The notes under the pieces are model-generated. The model was not told the DNA's origin. It worked only from the letters and a program-made list of their open reading frames with translations, and did not search any database. This document shows positions 54,720 through 60,537 of a stretch of DNA of 64,000 nucleotides, in pieces. Position 1 is the first letter of the stretch. Each line of letters starts with the position of its first letter. This DNA comes from Eubacterium sp. OM08-24 (lineage in GTDB: Bacteria; Bacillota; Clostridia; Oscillospirales; Acutalibacteraceae). The translations under genes were made by a program, and so were the position numbers. The stretch is taken from positions 682,001 through 746,000 of the forward strand of contig NZ_QSTA01000001.1 in assembly GCF_003438075.1 (NCBI RefSeq). Direction: 5' to 3'.

Positions 54720-55154
54720 ATGTTAAATCGAATTGTACTCATGGGAAGGCTTACTGCTAACCCTGAACTCAAATCAACTACTACCGGAAAAAGTGTAACG
54801 AGCTTTAGTATCGCAGTTGAACGCAATTACAACAAATCCGGTGAAGAAAGAAAAGTTGATTTTTTCAATGTTGTCTGTTGGAACTACACAGCAGAATTTG
54901 TATGTCTCTATTTTGCAAAAGGCAATATGATTGCTCTTGAAGGCAAACTACAAAGTCGTACATATCAGGCCAATGACGGAAGTACACGCTATGTAACCGA
55001 AATTGTCGCAGATACAATATCATTTACCGGTGAGCGTGTGCAAAAAGCAAATAATAATAATAAAGACTCTTCTTCAACTACATCTGAACAGCCACCTTTG
55101 CCCTCACAACCCGATTTTGAAAATATGCCTATTGACGACGATTTACCGTTTTGA
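54720..55154 (+). CDS. ssb: Single-stranded DNA-binding protein
   Basis: A 144-residue SSB with an OB fold (LNRIVLMGRLTANPELKSTT, VDFFNVVCWN, GNMIALEGKLQSRTYQ), a polar linker and the acidic tip DDDLPF that recruits partner proteins. It is likely used to protect transferred or replicating ICE DNA. parS-like palindromes flank the gene on both sides. Confidence 0.96.
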   Translation: MLNRIVLMGRLTANPELKSTTTGKSVTSFSIAVERNYNKSGEERKVDFFNVVCWNYTAEFVCLYFAKGNMIALEGKLQSRTYQANDGSTRYVTEIVADTISFTGERVQKANNNNKDSSSTTSEQPPLPSQPDFENMPIDDDLPF

Positions 55155-55162
55155 TAACTAAC

Positions 55163-55185
55163 AACTGTCCCACCGTGGGACACTT
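55163..55185. repeat. 23-bp parS-like palindrome, copy 7
   Basis: One arm mismatch (AACTGTCCCAC), central C, nine bp after the ssb stop. Confidence 0.8.
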
Positions 55186-55297
55186 GTTAAAAAATCAAAA
55201 TATTTTGTGCAATAATATTGCATAAAATATAAGTATAAGCTATAATATTAATATAAAACAAATGCAAAAATTTGATTGCGAATTAAGGAGAATAAGT

Positions 55298-56578
55298 ATG
55301 ATAGTTGAAATAAGAATTAATAACTGCTATATTTTCAATCAAGAAGTTGTATTTTCAATGAACGCAGATATGCGTAATAAAAGATTTATCACTAATGTTC
55401 ATAAAGAAAACAATTTCAATATATTAAAAGCTGCCGGCATATATGGCTCAAATAATACAGGTAAAACACGCTTTATTAAATGTATAGCTGATATTAAAAA
55501 TGCCCTGTTAAACAGAAAATCAAGTCTAATGTCTAATTTATTTACAGACAATTCAATATGTGAACTTGGCATTACTTTCTTAGAATTTAACAGAGAATTT
55601 TCATTTGATTTTAAATTTGATGAAAATAAAGAAGAATATATATATGAATGTTTTTCAGAAATAATAAAAGACCAATACGGCAACGAAAAAACACAATGTT
55701 GGTTCAAAAAAGATGTGAAAAATAAAGAATATTACTGTGCAGATGAAAATTTAGATACAATGTTACCCGTTATATCAAATAATAGTCTGTTCTTTTATCA
55801 GATTGATACAACAAAATTCAAATATCTTGATGAAATGAAAAAAATACTAATCAGCTTTGCAAATAAAATTGATATTGTTAATATGAATAATATTCCTATC
55901 AAGCATACTATTGAGCTAATGAAAAATAAAAACAATCTTCAAAAAAAGATTGTTGAATTTATAAAAAACGCAGATTTATATATGGATAATTTTGAATTTG
56001 TTGATATGGATAAAATAAAATTTTCCAAAAAAGATGAAGGAAAAGCTGATGAAAATGCACTAAACTTACCTAACAGCATTATGGATCAAATTCGTTTAGT
56101 TTCAACATATAAAGGTATTCAAGTACCAAGTATGATATTTGATTCCACCGGAACAAAGAAAATAGCAGCATTAGCAAGCTATGTTATTGAAGCGTTGGAA
56201 AAAGGCCGAATTTTAATTATAGATGAACTCGACAGCAGCCTTCATTTTAAACTTACAAGAGCCATAGTAGCTATGTTCAATAATGAATTAAATACTAAAG
56301 CACAAATGATATTTACTGTTCACGATATTAATTTAATGGATTGCAAAAAGTTGTTTCGAAAAGAACAAATATGGTTTGTTCACAAAGATAAGTACAATGT
56401 TTATTTTTATTCACTTGCTAATTTTACAGCTCAACAAGGTGTACGTGAAACCACAGATATTATTGAAAAATACAAAAAAGGTGCTCTCGGTGCAATACCA
56501 GAACCTGATTTAATTAATACGCTAATAAGTATTCATAATGATACAGTGAAAGGAGGTACATCATCTGATGATGAATAA
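55298..56578 (+). CDS. AAA_15/RloA-like ATPase (defence-type)
   Basis: A 426-residue ABC/SMC-like ATPase with an N-terminal strand region (MIVEIRINNCYIFNQEVVFS), Walker A GSNNTGKT (about 52-59), Walker B RILIIDELDSSLH (about 305-317) and a His switch (FTVHDINLM). It is the layout of RloA, PARIS AriA and OLD-type ATPases that pair with TOPRIM effectors. I start at ATG 55298 after AAGGAG. It overlaps the RloB-like gene, so the two probably act as an anti-phage or abortive-infection unit. Confidence 0.82.
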   Translation: MIVEIRINNCYIFNQEVVFSMNADMRNKRFITNVHKENNFNILKAAGIYGSNNTGKTRFIKCIADIKNALLNRKSSLMSNLFTDNSICELGITFLEFNREFSFDFKFDENKEEYIYECFSEIIKDQYGNEKTQCWFKKDVKNKEYYCADENLDTMLPVISNNSLFFYQIDTTKFKYLDEMKKILISFANKIDIVNMNNIPIKHTIELMKNKNNLQKKIVEFIKNADLYMDNFEFVDMDKIKFSKKDEGKADENALNLPNSIMDQIRLVSTYKGIQVPSMIFDSTGTKKIAALASYVIEALEKGRILIIDELDSSLHFKLTRAIVAMFNNELNTKAQMIFTVHDINLMDCKKLFRKEQIWFVHKDKYNVYFYSLANFTAQQGVRETTDIIEKYKKGALGAIPEPDLINTLISIHNDTVKGGTSSDDE

Positions 56579-57209
56579 CCTACCTATATTTTTTGACAAG
56601 CAAAGAATATGTATTATTTGTGAAGGAAACGAAGAATACTTTTACCTTGACAGACTTAAAGAGTTACAAGTATGGAACGAACAATACCATATAGAATTAG
56701 TTAATGCTAATGGGAACGGTAACATACCTGCAAGATACCAAGACCGCTATAATAGTGACTCATATGATATTGTTCTTGTATTCTGCGATACAGAAAAAAA
56801 GCCATATGAACAGTACAATGACATAAAGCGTAAAATCAATGAATTTCATGGAATTGACAATATAGCTGACTCACTAATCATATTCGGTAATCCGTGTACT
56901 ATGCAAATTGTTTCAAAACATTGGACAGATGAAAATCTCAACACCCCTGCCAAACCTGTAAATGCTCCGTTAATTAAGCATTTTACAGGCGTAGAAAATT
57001 ATAAAGCAAAAGCTAATCAAATAGAAAAAGCTATGCAATTTATTACAAAGGAAAACTACTATGATATGAAGCGAAGAGTTCAAAATTTAGAATCTGACGA
57101 TAGCATAAAGGGAAGTAGCAATTTTAAAAGATTTTTAAAATATTTTGAGTCTGACAATAGTAGCTGGATTGAAGAAATAAACAAAAGACTTATAGCTGAA
57201 ACTGAATAA
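56568..57209 (+). CDS. RloB-like TOPRIM effector partner
   Basis: A 213-residue protein. The start RICIICEGNEEYFYLDRL carries the TOPRIM-like Glu, VFCDTEKKP the Asp cluster, and IIFGNPCTMQIV matches the NPC motif of RloB-like proteins. It likely works as the nuclease or effector released by the upstream ATPase. It starts 10 bp inside the ATPase gene (ATGATGAAT after AAAGGAGG). PARIS AriB is an alternative relative. Confidence 0.72.
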   Translation: MMNNLPIFFDKQRICIICEGNEEYFYLDRLKELQVWNEQYHIELVNANGNGNIPARYQDRYNSDSYDIVLVFCDTEKKPYEQYNDIKRKINEFHGIDNIADSLIIFGNPCTMQIVSKHWTDENLNTPAKPVNAPLIKHFTGVENYKAKANQIEKAMQFITKENYYDMKRRVQNLESDDSIKGSSNFKRFLKYFESDNSSWIEEINKRLIAETE

Positions 57210-57221
57210 TCATTTATCCGC

Positions 57222-57244
57222 AAGTGTCCCACCGTGGGACACTT
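57222..57244. repeat. 23-bp parS-like palindrome, copy 8
   Basis: Perfect copy, central C, 12 bp after the RloB-like stop and just before the promoter of the repeat RNA. Confidence 0.85.
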
Positions 57245-57255
57245 GCAGAAAATCA

Positions 57256-57284
57256 TTGACATATTATTCTGCAATGTGTATAAT
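57256..57284 (+). promoter_or_regulatory. Consensus promoter of the 43-nt repeat RNA
   Basis: TTGACA, 17-bp spacer, TATAAT: the best promoter match in the window. Confidence 0.85.
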
Positions 57285-57290
57285 AATATT

Positions 57291-57475
57291 GTAGGGAGAA
57301 ATCCCAGAGAAAATACGCTTACTGATCGGCGTTCCTAAATTGACAGTTTGATTGAATATGCCTACCGTTCGGCGTTCCTAAATTGACGGTTTGATTGAAT
57401 ATGCCTACCGTTCGGCGTTCCTAAATTGGCGGTTTGACGAAAAGCCTCTTACCTTAATGGTAGGAGGCTTATTTT
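57291..57475 (+). ncRNA. Orphan type III antitoxin-like RNA with 43-nt tandem repeats
   Basis: A transcript of about 185 nt predicted from promoter to terminator. It contains two full 43-nt repeats (57327-57369, 57370-57412) and a third partial one (57413 to about 57440), each starting CGGCGTTCCTAAATTG. Promoter, tandem repeats, terminator, then a ribosome site and ATG: this is the order of a type III toxin-antitoxin locus. The downstream toxin is degenerate. Confidence 0.65.
57442..57475 (+). terminator. Terminator of the 43-nt repeat RNA
   Basis: Stem AAGCCTCTTACC/GGTAGGAGGCTT, then ATTTTG. Confidence 0.85.
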
Positions 57476-57495
57476 GTAAAAAACAAAGGAGAAAA

Positions 57496-57627
57496 ATGAA
57501 GTAAAACAGTTTTTATTTAATTGATAACACTTATATTAAATTAATCAATAATTTGGGTGGTAAATACGGTGACAGTATCACATGCTGTTATTTTTATATG
57601 GCAAGTGTCCCACCGTGGGACAGTTAA
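57496..57627 (+). pseudogene. Remnant of a type III toxin gene (ToxN/AbiQ-like N-terminus)
   Basis: An AAAGGAG site and ATG are followed by a TAA at codon 3. Past the stop the frame reads NSFYLIDNTYIKLINNLGG, which parallels the N-terminus of the intact toxin (DFYIVPNSYITYLQ: pattern FY-hydrophobic-hydrophobic-x-N-S/T-YI). The frame breaks off in the first unit of the 76-bp palindrome-bearing repeat. I read it as a toxin gene killed by a nonsense mutation and truncation. Confidence 0.55.
57603..57625. repeat. 23-bp parS-like palindrome, copy 9
   Basis: Right arm ends CAGTT instead of CACTT. Part of the 76-bp array. Confidence 0.8.
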
Positions 57628-57678
57628 TTTGCGTTTCCTGCAATTCTAAAATATCAATCACTGTTATTTTTATACTGC

Positions 57679-57701
57679 AAGTGTCCCACCGTGGGACAGT
57701 T
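57679..57701. repeat. 23-bp parS-like palindrome, copy 10
   Basis: Same arm variant as copy 9; second unit of the array. Confidence 0.8.
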
Positions 57702-57754
57702 AATTTGCTTTTCCTGTAATTCTAAAACAGCAAATTCTGTTATTTTTATATGGC

Positions 57755-57777
57755 AAGTGTCCCACCGTGGGACACTT
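57755..57777. repeat. 23-bp parS-like palindrome, copy 11
   Basis: Perfect arms; third unit of the array, just before the toxin terminator. Confidence 0.85.
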
Positions 57778-57781
57778 GTAC

Positions 57782-57815
57782 TAAAAAAGCCTTCTGCCAA
57801 ATTCGGCAGAAGGCT
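57782..57815 (-). terminator. Terminator of the type III toxin gene
   Basis: Stem AAGCCTTCTGCC/GGCAGAAGGCTT, then TTTTTAG on the minus strand. Confidence 0.9.
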
Positions 57816-57819
57816 TATA

Positions 57820-58404
57820 TTATATTCCTTGTGTAAATTCATTTGTAGGAACAGGTGGTATTTGATTTGGTAAGATTGGTTGTTGAGTTTGTGACAACTG
57901 AATAGAGTATTCCTGACACTTTTGCTCAAGTAAAGAAAAGTCACAACTGTTTTTAACAAGTGTTGGGCTTTTTGCAAGCATTACCCTTTTATGCGTTCTT
58001 TTAGCTAAATTTCTTATAGTATCTTGATTGTCTTTACAATATTTAAGTTCTTGGGCCAACAAAGCTCTGTACTTTAAGTCCGGTTCAATATCAATTCTTC
58101 GCTGTTTAATAATTTCTAACGGAACAGGAAACATATAATTAAACCTTAAAGATGAGATTGTATTTCCGTTCTTATCGCAAATCAGAAAATTATCAGGTTT
58201 CTTAAATTTATAAGATGATACCGGGACAAAATAACTTACATCATTAATCTTAAGTACAATACCACATATAAACTTAGGCTTATGATTTTTACCATAATCC
58301 ATATTCGGAACACGAGTAAAACCCCGCTTTATACTCTCGGCCTTTTGTAAGTATGTAATATAACTATTTGGTACAATATAAAAATCAAGGTCTTTCAAAT
58401 GCAT
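57820..58404 (-). CDS. Type III toxin, ToxN/AbiQ family endoribonuclease
   Basis: A 194-residue toxin. The start DLDFYIVPNSYITYL, the middle PKFICGIVLKINDVSYFVPVSS and LRFNYMFPVP, and the end CDFSLLEQKCQEY match the ToxN/AbiQ pattern (compare CNFSLLEEKY in ToxN). Such toxins cut RNA and are held inactive by pseudoknots of their repeat RNA; many abort phage infection. Upstream lie the promoter, 37-nt repeats and terminator. The ATG is only two or three bases after AAGGAG; TTG two codons later (58398) is better spaced. An extra C-terminal tail carries QPILPNQI, as in the ICE's ArdC-like protein. Confidence 0.85.
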   Translation of the reverse strand: MHLKDLDFYIVPNSYITYLQKAESIKRGFTRVPNMDYGKNHKPKFICGIVLKINDVSYFVPVSSYKFKKPDNFLICDKNGNTISSLRFNYMFPVPLEIIKQRRIDIEPDLKYRALLAQELKYCKDNQDTIRNLAKRTHKRVMLAKSPTLVKNSCDFSLLEQKCQEYSIQLSQTQQPILPNQIPPVPTNEFTQGI

Positions 58405-58419
58405 TTCTCCTTAAAACAA

Positions 58420-58449
58420 AAAGGGAACGAAAATTCGCTCCCTTTTTAT
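58420..58449 (-). terminator. Terminator between type III antitoxin RNA and toxin
   Basis: Stem AAAAAGGGAGCGA/TCGTTCCCTTTTT followed by GTTTT; partial read-through would set toxin dose. Confidence 0.9.
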
Positions 58450-58458
58450 ACATTACGG

Positions 58459-58582
58459 TCTGCATTTAGAGCTGCAGAGCACTCAACATAAATCACCTAC
58501 ATTTAGAGCTGCAGGGCACTCAACATAAATCACTTGCATTTAGAGCTGCAAGGCACTCCTCATTAAAGACATCATTGTGTCC
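58459..58582 (-). ncRNA. Type III antitoxin RNA, 37-nt repeats
   Basis: Two full 37-nt repeats (58558-58522, 58521-58485) and a 26-nt partial one (58484-58459), each starting GAGTGC and containing TGCAGCTCTAAATG. Repeat length and number (about 2.7) fit ToxI/AntiQ RNAs, which are 34-37 nt and 2.8-5.5 copies. The toxin cuts such RNAs into single repeats that then inhibit it. Confidence 0.85.
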
Positions 58583-58588
58583 ACTTAT

Positions 58589-58617
58589 ATTATATGATAT
58601 ATTTATAAAAAAATCAA
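58589..58617 (-). promoter_or_regulatory. Promoter of the type III toxin-antitoxin operon
   Basis: TTGATT, 17-bp spacer, TATAAT on the minus strand. Confidence 0.8.
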
Positions 58618-58723
58618 TAATTTTTGAAAATACTTTTTAAATTCTCATTTTGGTTGGTTGAGAGAACCGCTTTTATTATAGTCTTATGAAAAGCAATCAT
58701 CAATAATAAAACCGTATTACTGC

Positions 58724-58746
58724 AAGTGTCCCACGGTGGGACACTT
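58724..58746. repeat. 23-bp parS-like palindrome, copy 12
   Basis: Perfect copy, central G, between the toxin-antitoxin promoter and the zinc-knuckle protein gene. Confidence 0.85.
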
Positions 58747-58774
58747 GTGATAAAATAAACTGTCTAATTACTAT

Positions 58775-59419
58775 CTATTTTTCATCTTCTAATGTAGTGT
58801 ATTCCAAAATATCAATTTGCTGCATATCATCAATCATTTCATTGACTTGCCTATAAATATAATAATTTCCCTGTGGTGTTCCGCAGTGCTCACATAAATT
58901 CATTGGATAAGATGTTTTTGTAGTATTACTATATCTTACATCAATTCTATCAGGAAAAGCGTTCATAAGAATACTGTCAAATTTTGGTAAATTGCCTATA
59001 ACACTTAATCCAAAATATTCGATAGACGGATCCATTATGTGAGCAAAAATATCTTGACTATTAGTAAGCCTATTTATATCCCAAGGATAAGTTAAATCAT
59101 CGTAAGGGCTATATTTATATTTTATGTAAGTTATAACATTTGTCAATCCGTGACATCTGAAACATTCTTTTTTAAATGTATATACGGTAAAAGGTAATTT
59201 CCCTTTTATATATGACTCCAATACAAAGTTTGATCTCTTGTTTTCCAAAATTTCAATACTCTGCTTATTGTAATAATACTTTTTCCCGTCCTTGTTAAAT
59301 ATTACACATATTTTATTATTAACTTCTTCAGCCGAATAAACTTGAAACTTTTGACCATTCGCCTTAACTAATATCGTCTTAATAATTATCACTCCTACTA
59401 TATAGTGATTTTTCATCAC
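58775..59419 (-). CDS. Hypothetical protein with two CxxC zinc knuckles; start uncertain
   Basis: No family recognised. The protein (about 200-214 residues) has an N-terminal beta-rich part (ILVKANGQKFQVYSAEEV) and two cysteine pairs, CFRCHG (about 104) and CEHCGTPQGNYY (about 184), which probably share a zinc ion. The frame opens at GTG 59419 or ATG 59416 without a ribosome site. A proper AGGAG at about 59391-59395 points instead to ATT ATT AAG near 59385-59380, so an ATT start is possible. It is cargo at the right end of the ICE. Confidence 0.6.
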   Translation of the reverse strand: MMKNHYIVGVIIIKTILVKANGQKFQVYSAEEVNNKICVIFNKDGKKYYYNKQSIEILENKRSNFVLESYIKGKLPFTVYTFKKECFRCHGLTNVITYIKYKYSPYDDLTYPWDINRLTNSQDIFAHIMDPSIEYFGLSVIGNLPKFDSILMNAFPDRIDVRYSNTTKTSYPMNLCEHCGTPQGNYYIYRQVNEMIDDMQQIDILEYTTLEDEK

Positions 59420-59422
59420 TAT
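59402..59422. promoter_or_regulatory. Inverted repeat at the zinc-knuckle gene start
   Basis: ATAGTGAT/ATCACTAT with a five-base spacer, overlapping the upstream start codons. Candidate operator. Confidence 0.4.
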
Positions 59423-59436
59423 ATTTTATTTATAAT

Positions 59437-59459
59437 AAGTGTCCCACGGTGGGACACTT
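59437..59459. repeat. 23-bp parS-like palindrome, copy 13
   Basis: Perfect copy, central G; the rightmost copy, about 700 bp from attR. Confidence 0.85.
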
Positions 59460-59503
59460 AATTAAATAGTAAAACTAAATTTTACTATATTTTCCATTAC
59501 ATA

Positions 59504-59532
59504 TTGACATTTTTCTCTTAAAATGGTAAAAT
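59504..59532 (+). promoter_or_regulatory. Promoter of the right-end structured RNA
   Basis: TTGACA, 17-bp spacer, TAAAAT. Confidence 0.75.
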
Positions 59533-59538
59533 GTGAGT

Positions 59539-59717
59539 GCAAATAAAATAAGCCCCTCAGCTTATCAACGACTGCAATCGCTGATAAGCGTGCGCCCCGA
59601 GTATTCCCTTACTCAGAACTTGAGAAGCTAAACATGCGTATTGCTTAATTCTATACGCTTTTAGATATTTTGTCAAGGCCTGTACTATTTATCCGGTGGT
59701 GCAGGTCTTACTTTTTT
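59539..59717 (+). ncRNA. Candidate structured RNA with own promoter and terminator
   Basis: No open frame with a ribosome site follows the promoter. The predicted RNA holds successive hairpins: GCTTATCA/TGATAAGC (about 59567-59595), CGAGT/ACTC near 59610, GCGTA/TACGC (about 59636-59660) and a terminator-like AAGGCCTG.AC / GGTGCAGGTCTT stem ending in CTTTTTT near 59716. It is not a family I can name with confidence. Confidence 0.5.
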
Positions 59718-59737
59718 GCAAATAAAAGTTAATAAAG

Positions 59738-59880
59738 GACAGATAGGGATATTTCTTTCCACTGCGGAAACAGGTGCTTACATCGCCTTATCCCTTTGTG
59801 TAGTTACCTCGTGGTTGTTATCGGCTTGAACTGATGTTAGCTAATGCGACAATCCAACGAGAGGAAGCGACTATCTGAAA
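59738..59880 (+). ncRNA. Candidate multibranched RNA domain
   Basis: A closing stem CAGATAG (59740-59746) / CTATCTG (59871-59877) encloses TAGGGATA/TATCCCT, TTTCC/GGAAA and a long CCTCGT.GG.TTGT / ACAATCCAACGAGAGG stem. The nested pairing suggests a folded RNA, perhaps part of the same transcript. No homology recognised. Confidence 0.4.
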
Positions 59881-59902
59881 CCTATTACTGTTAAATAAAC
59901 AG

Positions 59903-59948
59903 CAAAGCGATTTAAGTAGTTTTGCTTAACTATTTAAATCACTTTACT
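59903..59948 (-). terminator. Terminator-like hairpin after the ICE tRNA-Gln
   Basis: AAAGTGATTTAAATAGTT pairs with ACTACTTAAATCGCTTT around an A-rich loop; TGTTTATTT follows on the minus strand. Confidence 0.65.
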
Positions 59949-59950
59949 TT

Positions 59951-60025
59951 TGGCTGGGCTGGCGGGATTCGAACCCACGGGTGACGGAGTCAAAGTCCGT
60001 TGCCTTACCGCTTGGCGACAGCCCA
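59951..60025 (-). tRNA. tRNA-Gln (UUG), copy carried at the ICE right end
   Basis: Identical over all 75 bases to the copy at 20718-20792, with encoded CCA. It lies inside the inferred element, 65 bp from the tRNA-Lys. The sequence around it differs from the chromosomal copy apart from the terminator-like hairpin next to tRNA-Lys. Confidence 0.95.
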
Positions 60026-60057
60026 CCGTTTAAACCCAACTTGTGGTTTTTAAATCA

Positions 60058-60089
60058 AAAGCCGCACAAAAGTAAAATGTGCGGCTTTA
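60058..60089 (-). terminator. Terminator between tRNA-Lys and tRNA-Gln
   Basis: AAGCCGCACA/TGTGCGGCTT then TTGATTT on the minus strand. The left end has an equivalent hairpin (about 20890-20920) with a different loop and inner stem. Confidence 0.75.
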
Positions 60090-60134
60090 TGGTGACCCAT
60101 CGGAGATTCGAACTCCGGACACCTTGATTAAAAG
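60080..60134 (-). other. attR: right copy of the attachment repeat
   Basis: Fifty-five bases identical to attL, here as the 3' part of the complete tRNA-Lys. Recombination therefore restores a working tRNA. Confidence 0.9.
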
Positions 60135-60165
60135 TCAAGTGCTCTGCCAACTGAGCTAATGAGTC
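60090..60165 (-). tRNA. tRNA-Lys (UUU), ICE integration target
   Basis: A 76-nt cloverleaf with encoded CCA; anticodon loop CTTTTAA gives UUU. Acceptor pairs GACTCAT/ATGGGTC. Its 5' half is chromosomal and its 3' half belongs to the att repeat. Confidence 0.96.
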
Positions 60166-60168
60166 AAA

Positions 60169-60246
60169 TGGGGTGGAATGACGGATTCGAACCGTCGGTC
60201 TCCAGTGCCACAAACTGGCGCGTTAACCAACTACGCTAATCCCACC
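60169..60246 (-). tRNA. tRNA-His (GUG)
   Basis: A 78-nt cloverleaf with encoded CCA; anticodon loop TTGTGGC. It is four bases upstream of tRNA-Lys, so they are cut from one transcript. Confidence 0.95.
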
Positions 60247-60249
60247 ATG

Positions 60250-60326
60250 TGGCGCGGCAAAAGGGACTCGAACCCCTGACCTACTGCTTAGAAGGCAGTT
60301 GCTCTATCCAGCTGAGCTATTGCCGC
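60250..60326 (-). tRNA. tRNA-Arg (UCU)
   Basis: A 77-nt cloverleaf with encoded CCA; anticodon loop CTTCTAA. First gene of the Arg-His-Lys cluster. Confidence 0.95.
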
Positions 60327-60480
60327 ATACTTAACTTAAAATTTCGTATCACTTTAAGTCAGCTCTGTTATTATACATCAATAAAACACATTTGTCAACA
60401 CTTTTTTGAAATTTTTTCATTTTTTTATTTTGGCTTGATATATGGTTAAATAACAGCAAATTGAAATAAAACAATACCTC

Positions 60481-60524
60481 ATAGAGTACAGCCAACTGCG
60501 CTTTGCAAATCAGCTGTACTCTAT
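60481..60524 (-). terminator. Terminator after clpE
   Basis: Twelve-bp stem ATAGAGTACAGC/GCTGTACTCTAT with a large loop; a T-rich stretch follows on the minus strand. Confidence 0.75.
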
Positions 60525-60537
60525 GAATTTTTTAAAA

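Larger units (their letters stand above)
57587..57780. repeat. 76-bp direct repeats, each with a parS-like palindrome
   Basis: Two full units and a partial third start with CTGTTATTTTTATA; palindromes are exactly 76 bp apart (57603, 57679, 57755). The unit includes GTTAATTTGC.TTTCCTG.AATTCTAAAA. Confidence 0.85.
20922..60134. mobile_element. Integrative and conjugative element in tRNA-Lys, about 39 kb
   Basis: The element is bounded by the 55-bp direct repeat and starts with a tyrosine recombinase 10 bp from attL. It encodes a relaxase, coupling protein, VirB4 ATPase, PrgI and VirB2/VirB6-like membrane proteins, a cell-wall hydrolase, pilus and sortase genes, ParAB, SSB, an initiator-like protein and defence cargo. 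Nearly all genes from 22 to 57 kb point the same way. It is more AT-rich than the flanks. All conjugation genes appear open, so it may be active. A 23-bp palindrome repeated 13 times is confined to it. Confidence 0.93.

Noticed and set aside
57327..57440. Possible CRISPR array (43-nt repeats)
   Set aside because: Repeats are directly adjacent with no unique spacers and there are no cas genes; a type III antitoxin-like RNA explains them better.
58459..58558. Possible CRISPR array (37-nt repeats)
   Set aside because: No spacers between units; the promoter, terminator and ToxN-like gene identify a type III toxin-antitoxin locus.
23302..59459. The 13 palindromes as transcription terminators
   Set aside because: None is followed by a U tract on either strand, several are not at gene ends and one is inside parB.
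59539..59717. 6S RNA
   Set aside because: It shows consecutive hairpins, not the long rod with a central bubble expected for 6S RNA.
20922..60134. Insertion sequences or transposons inside the ICE
   Set aside because: No transposase gene or terminal inverted repeats were seen; the only recombinase is the tyrosine integrase.
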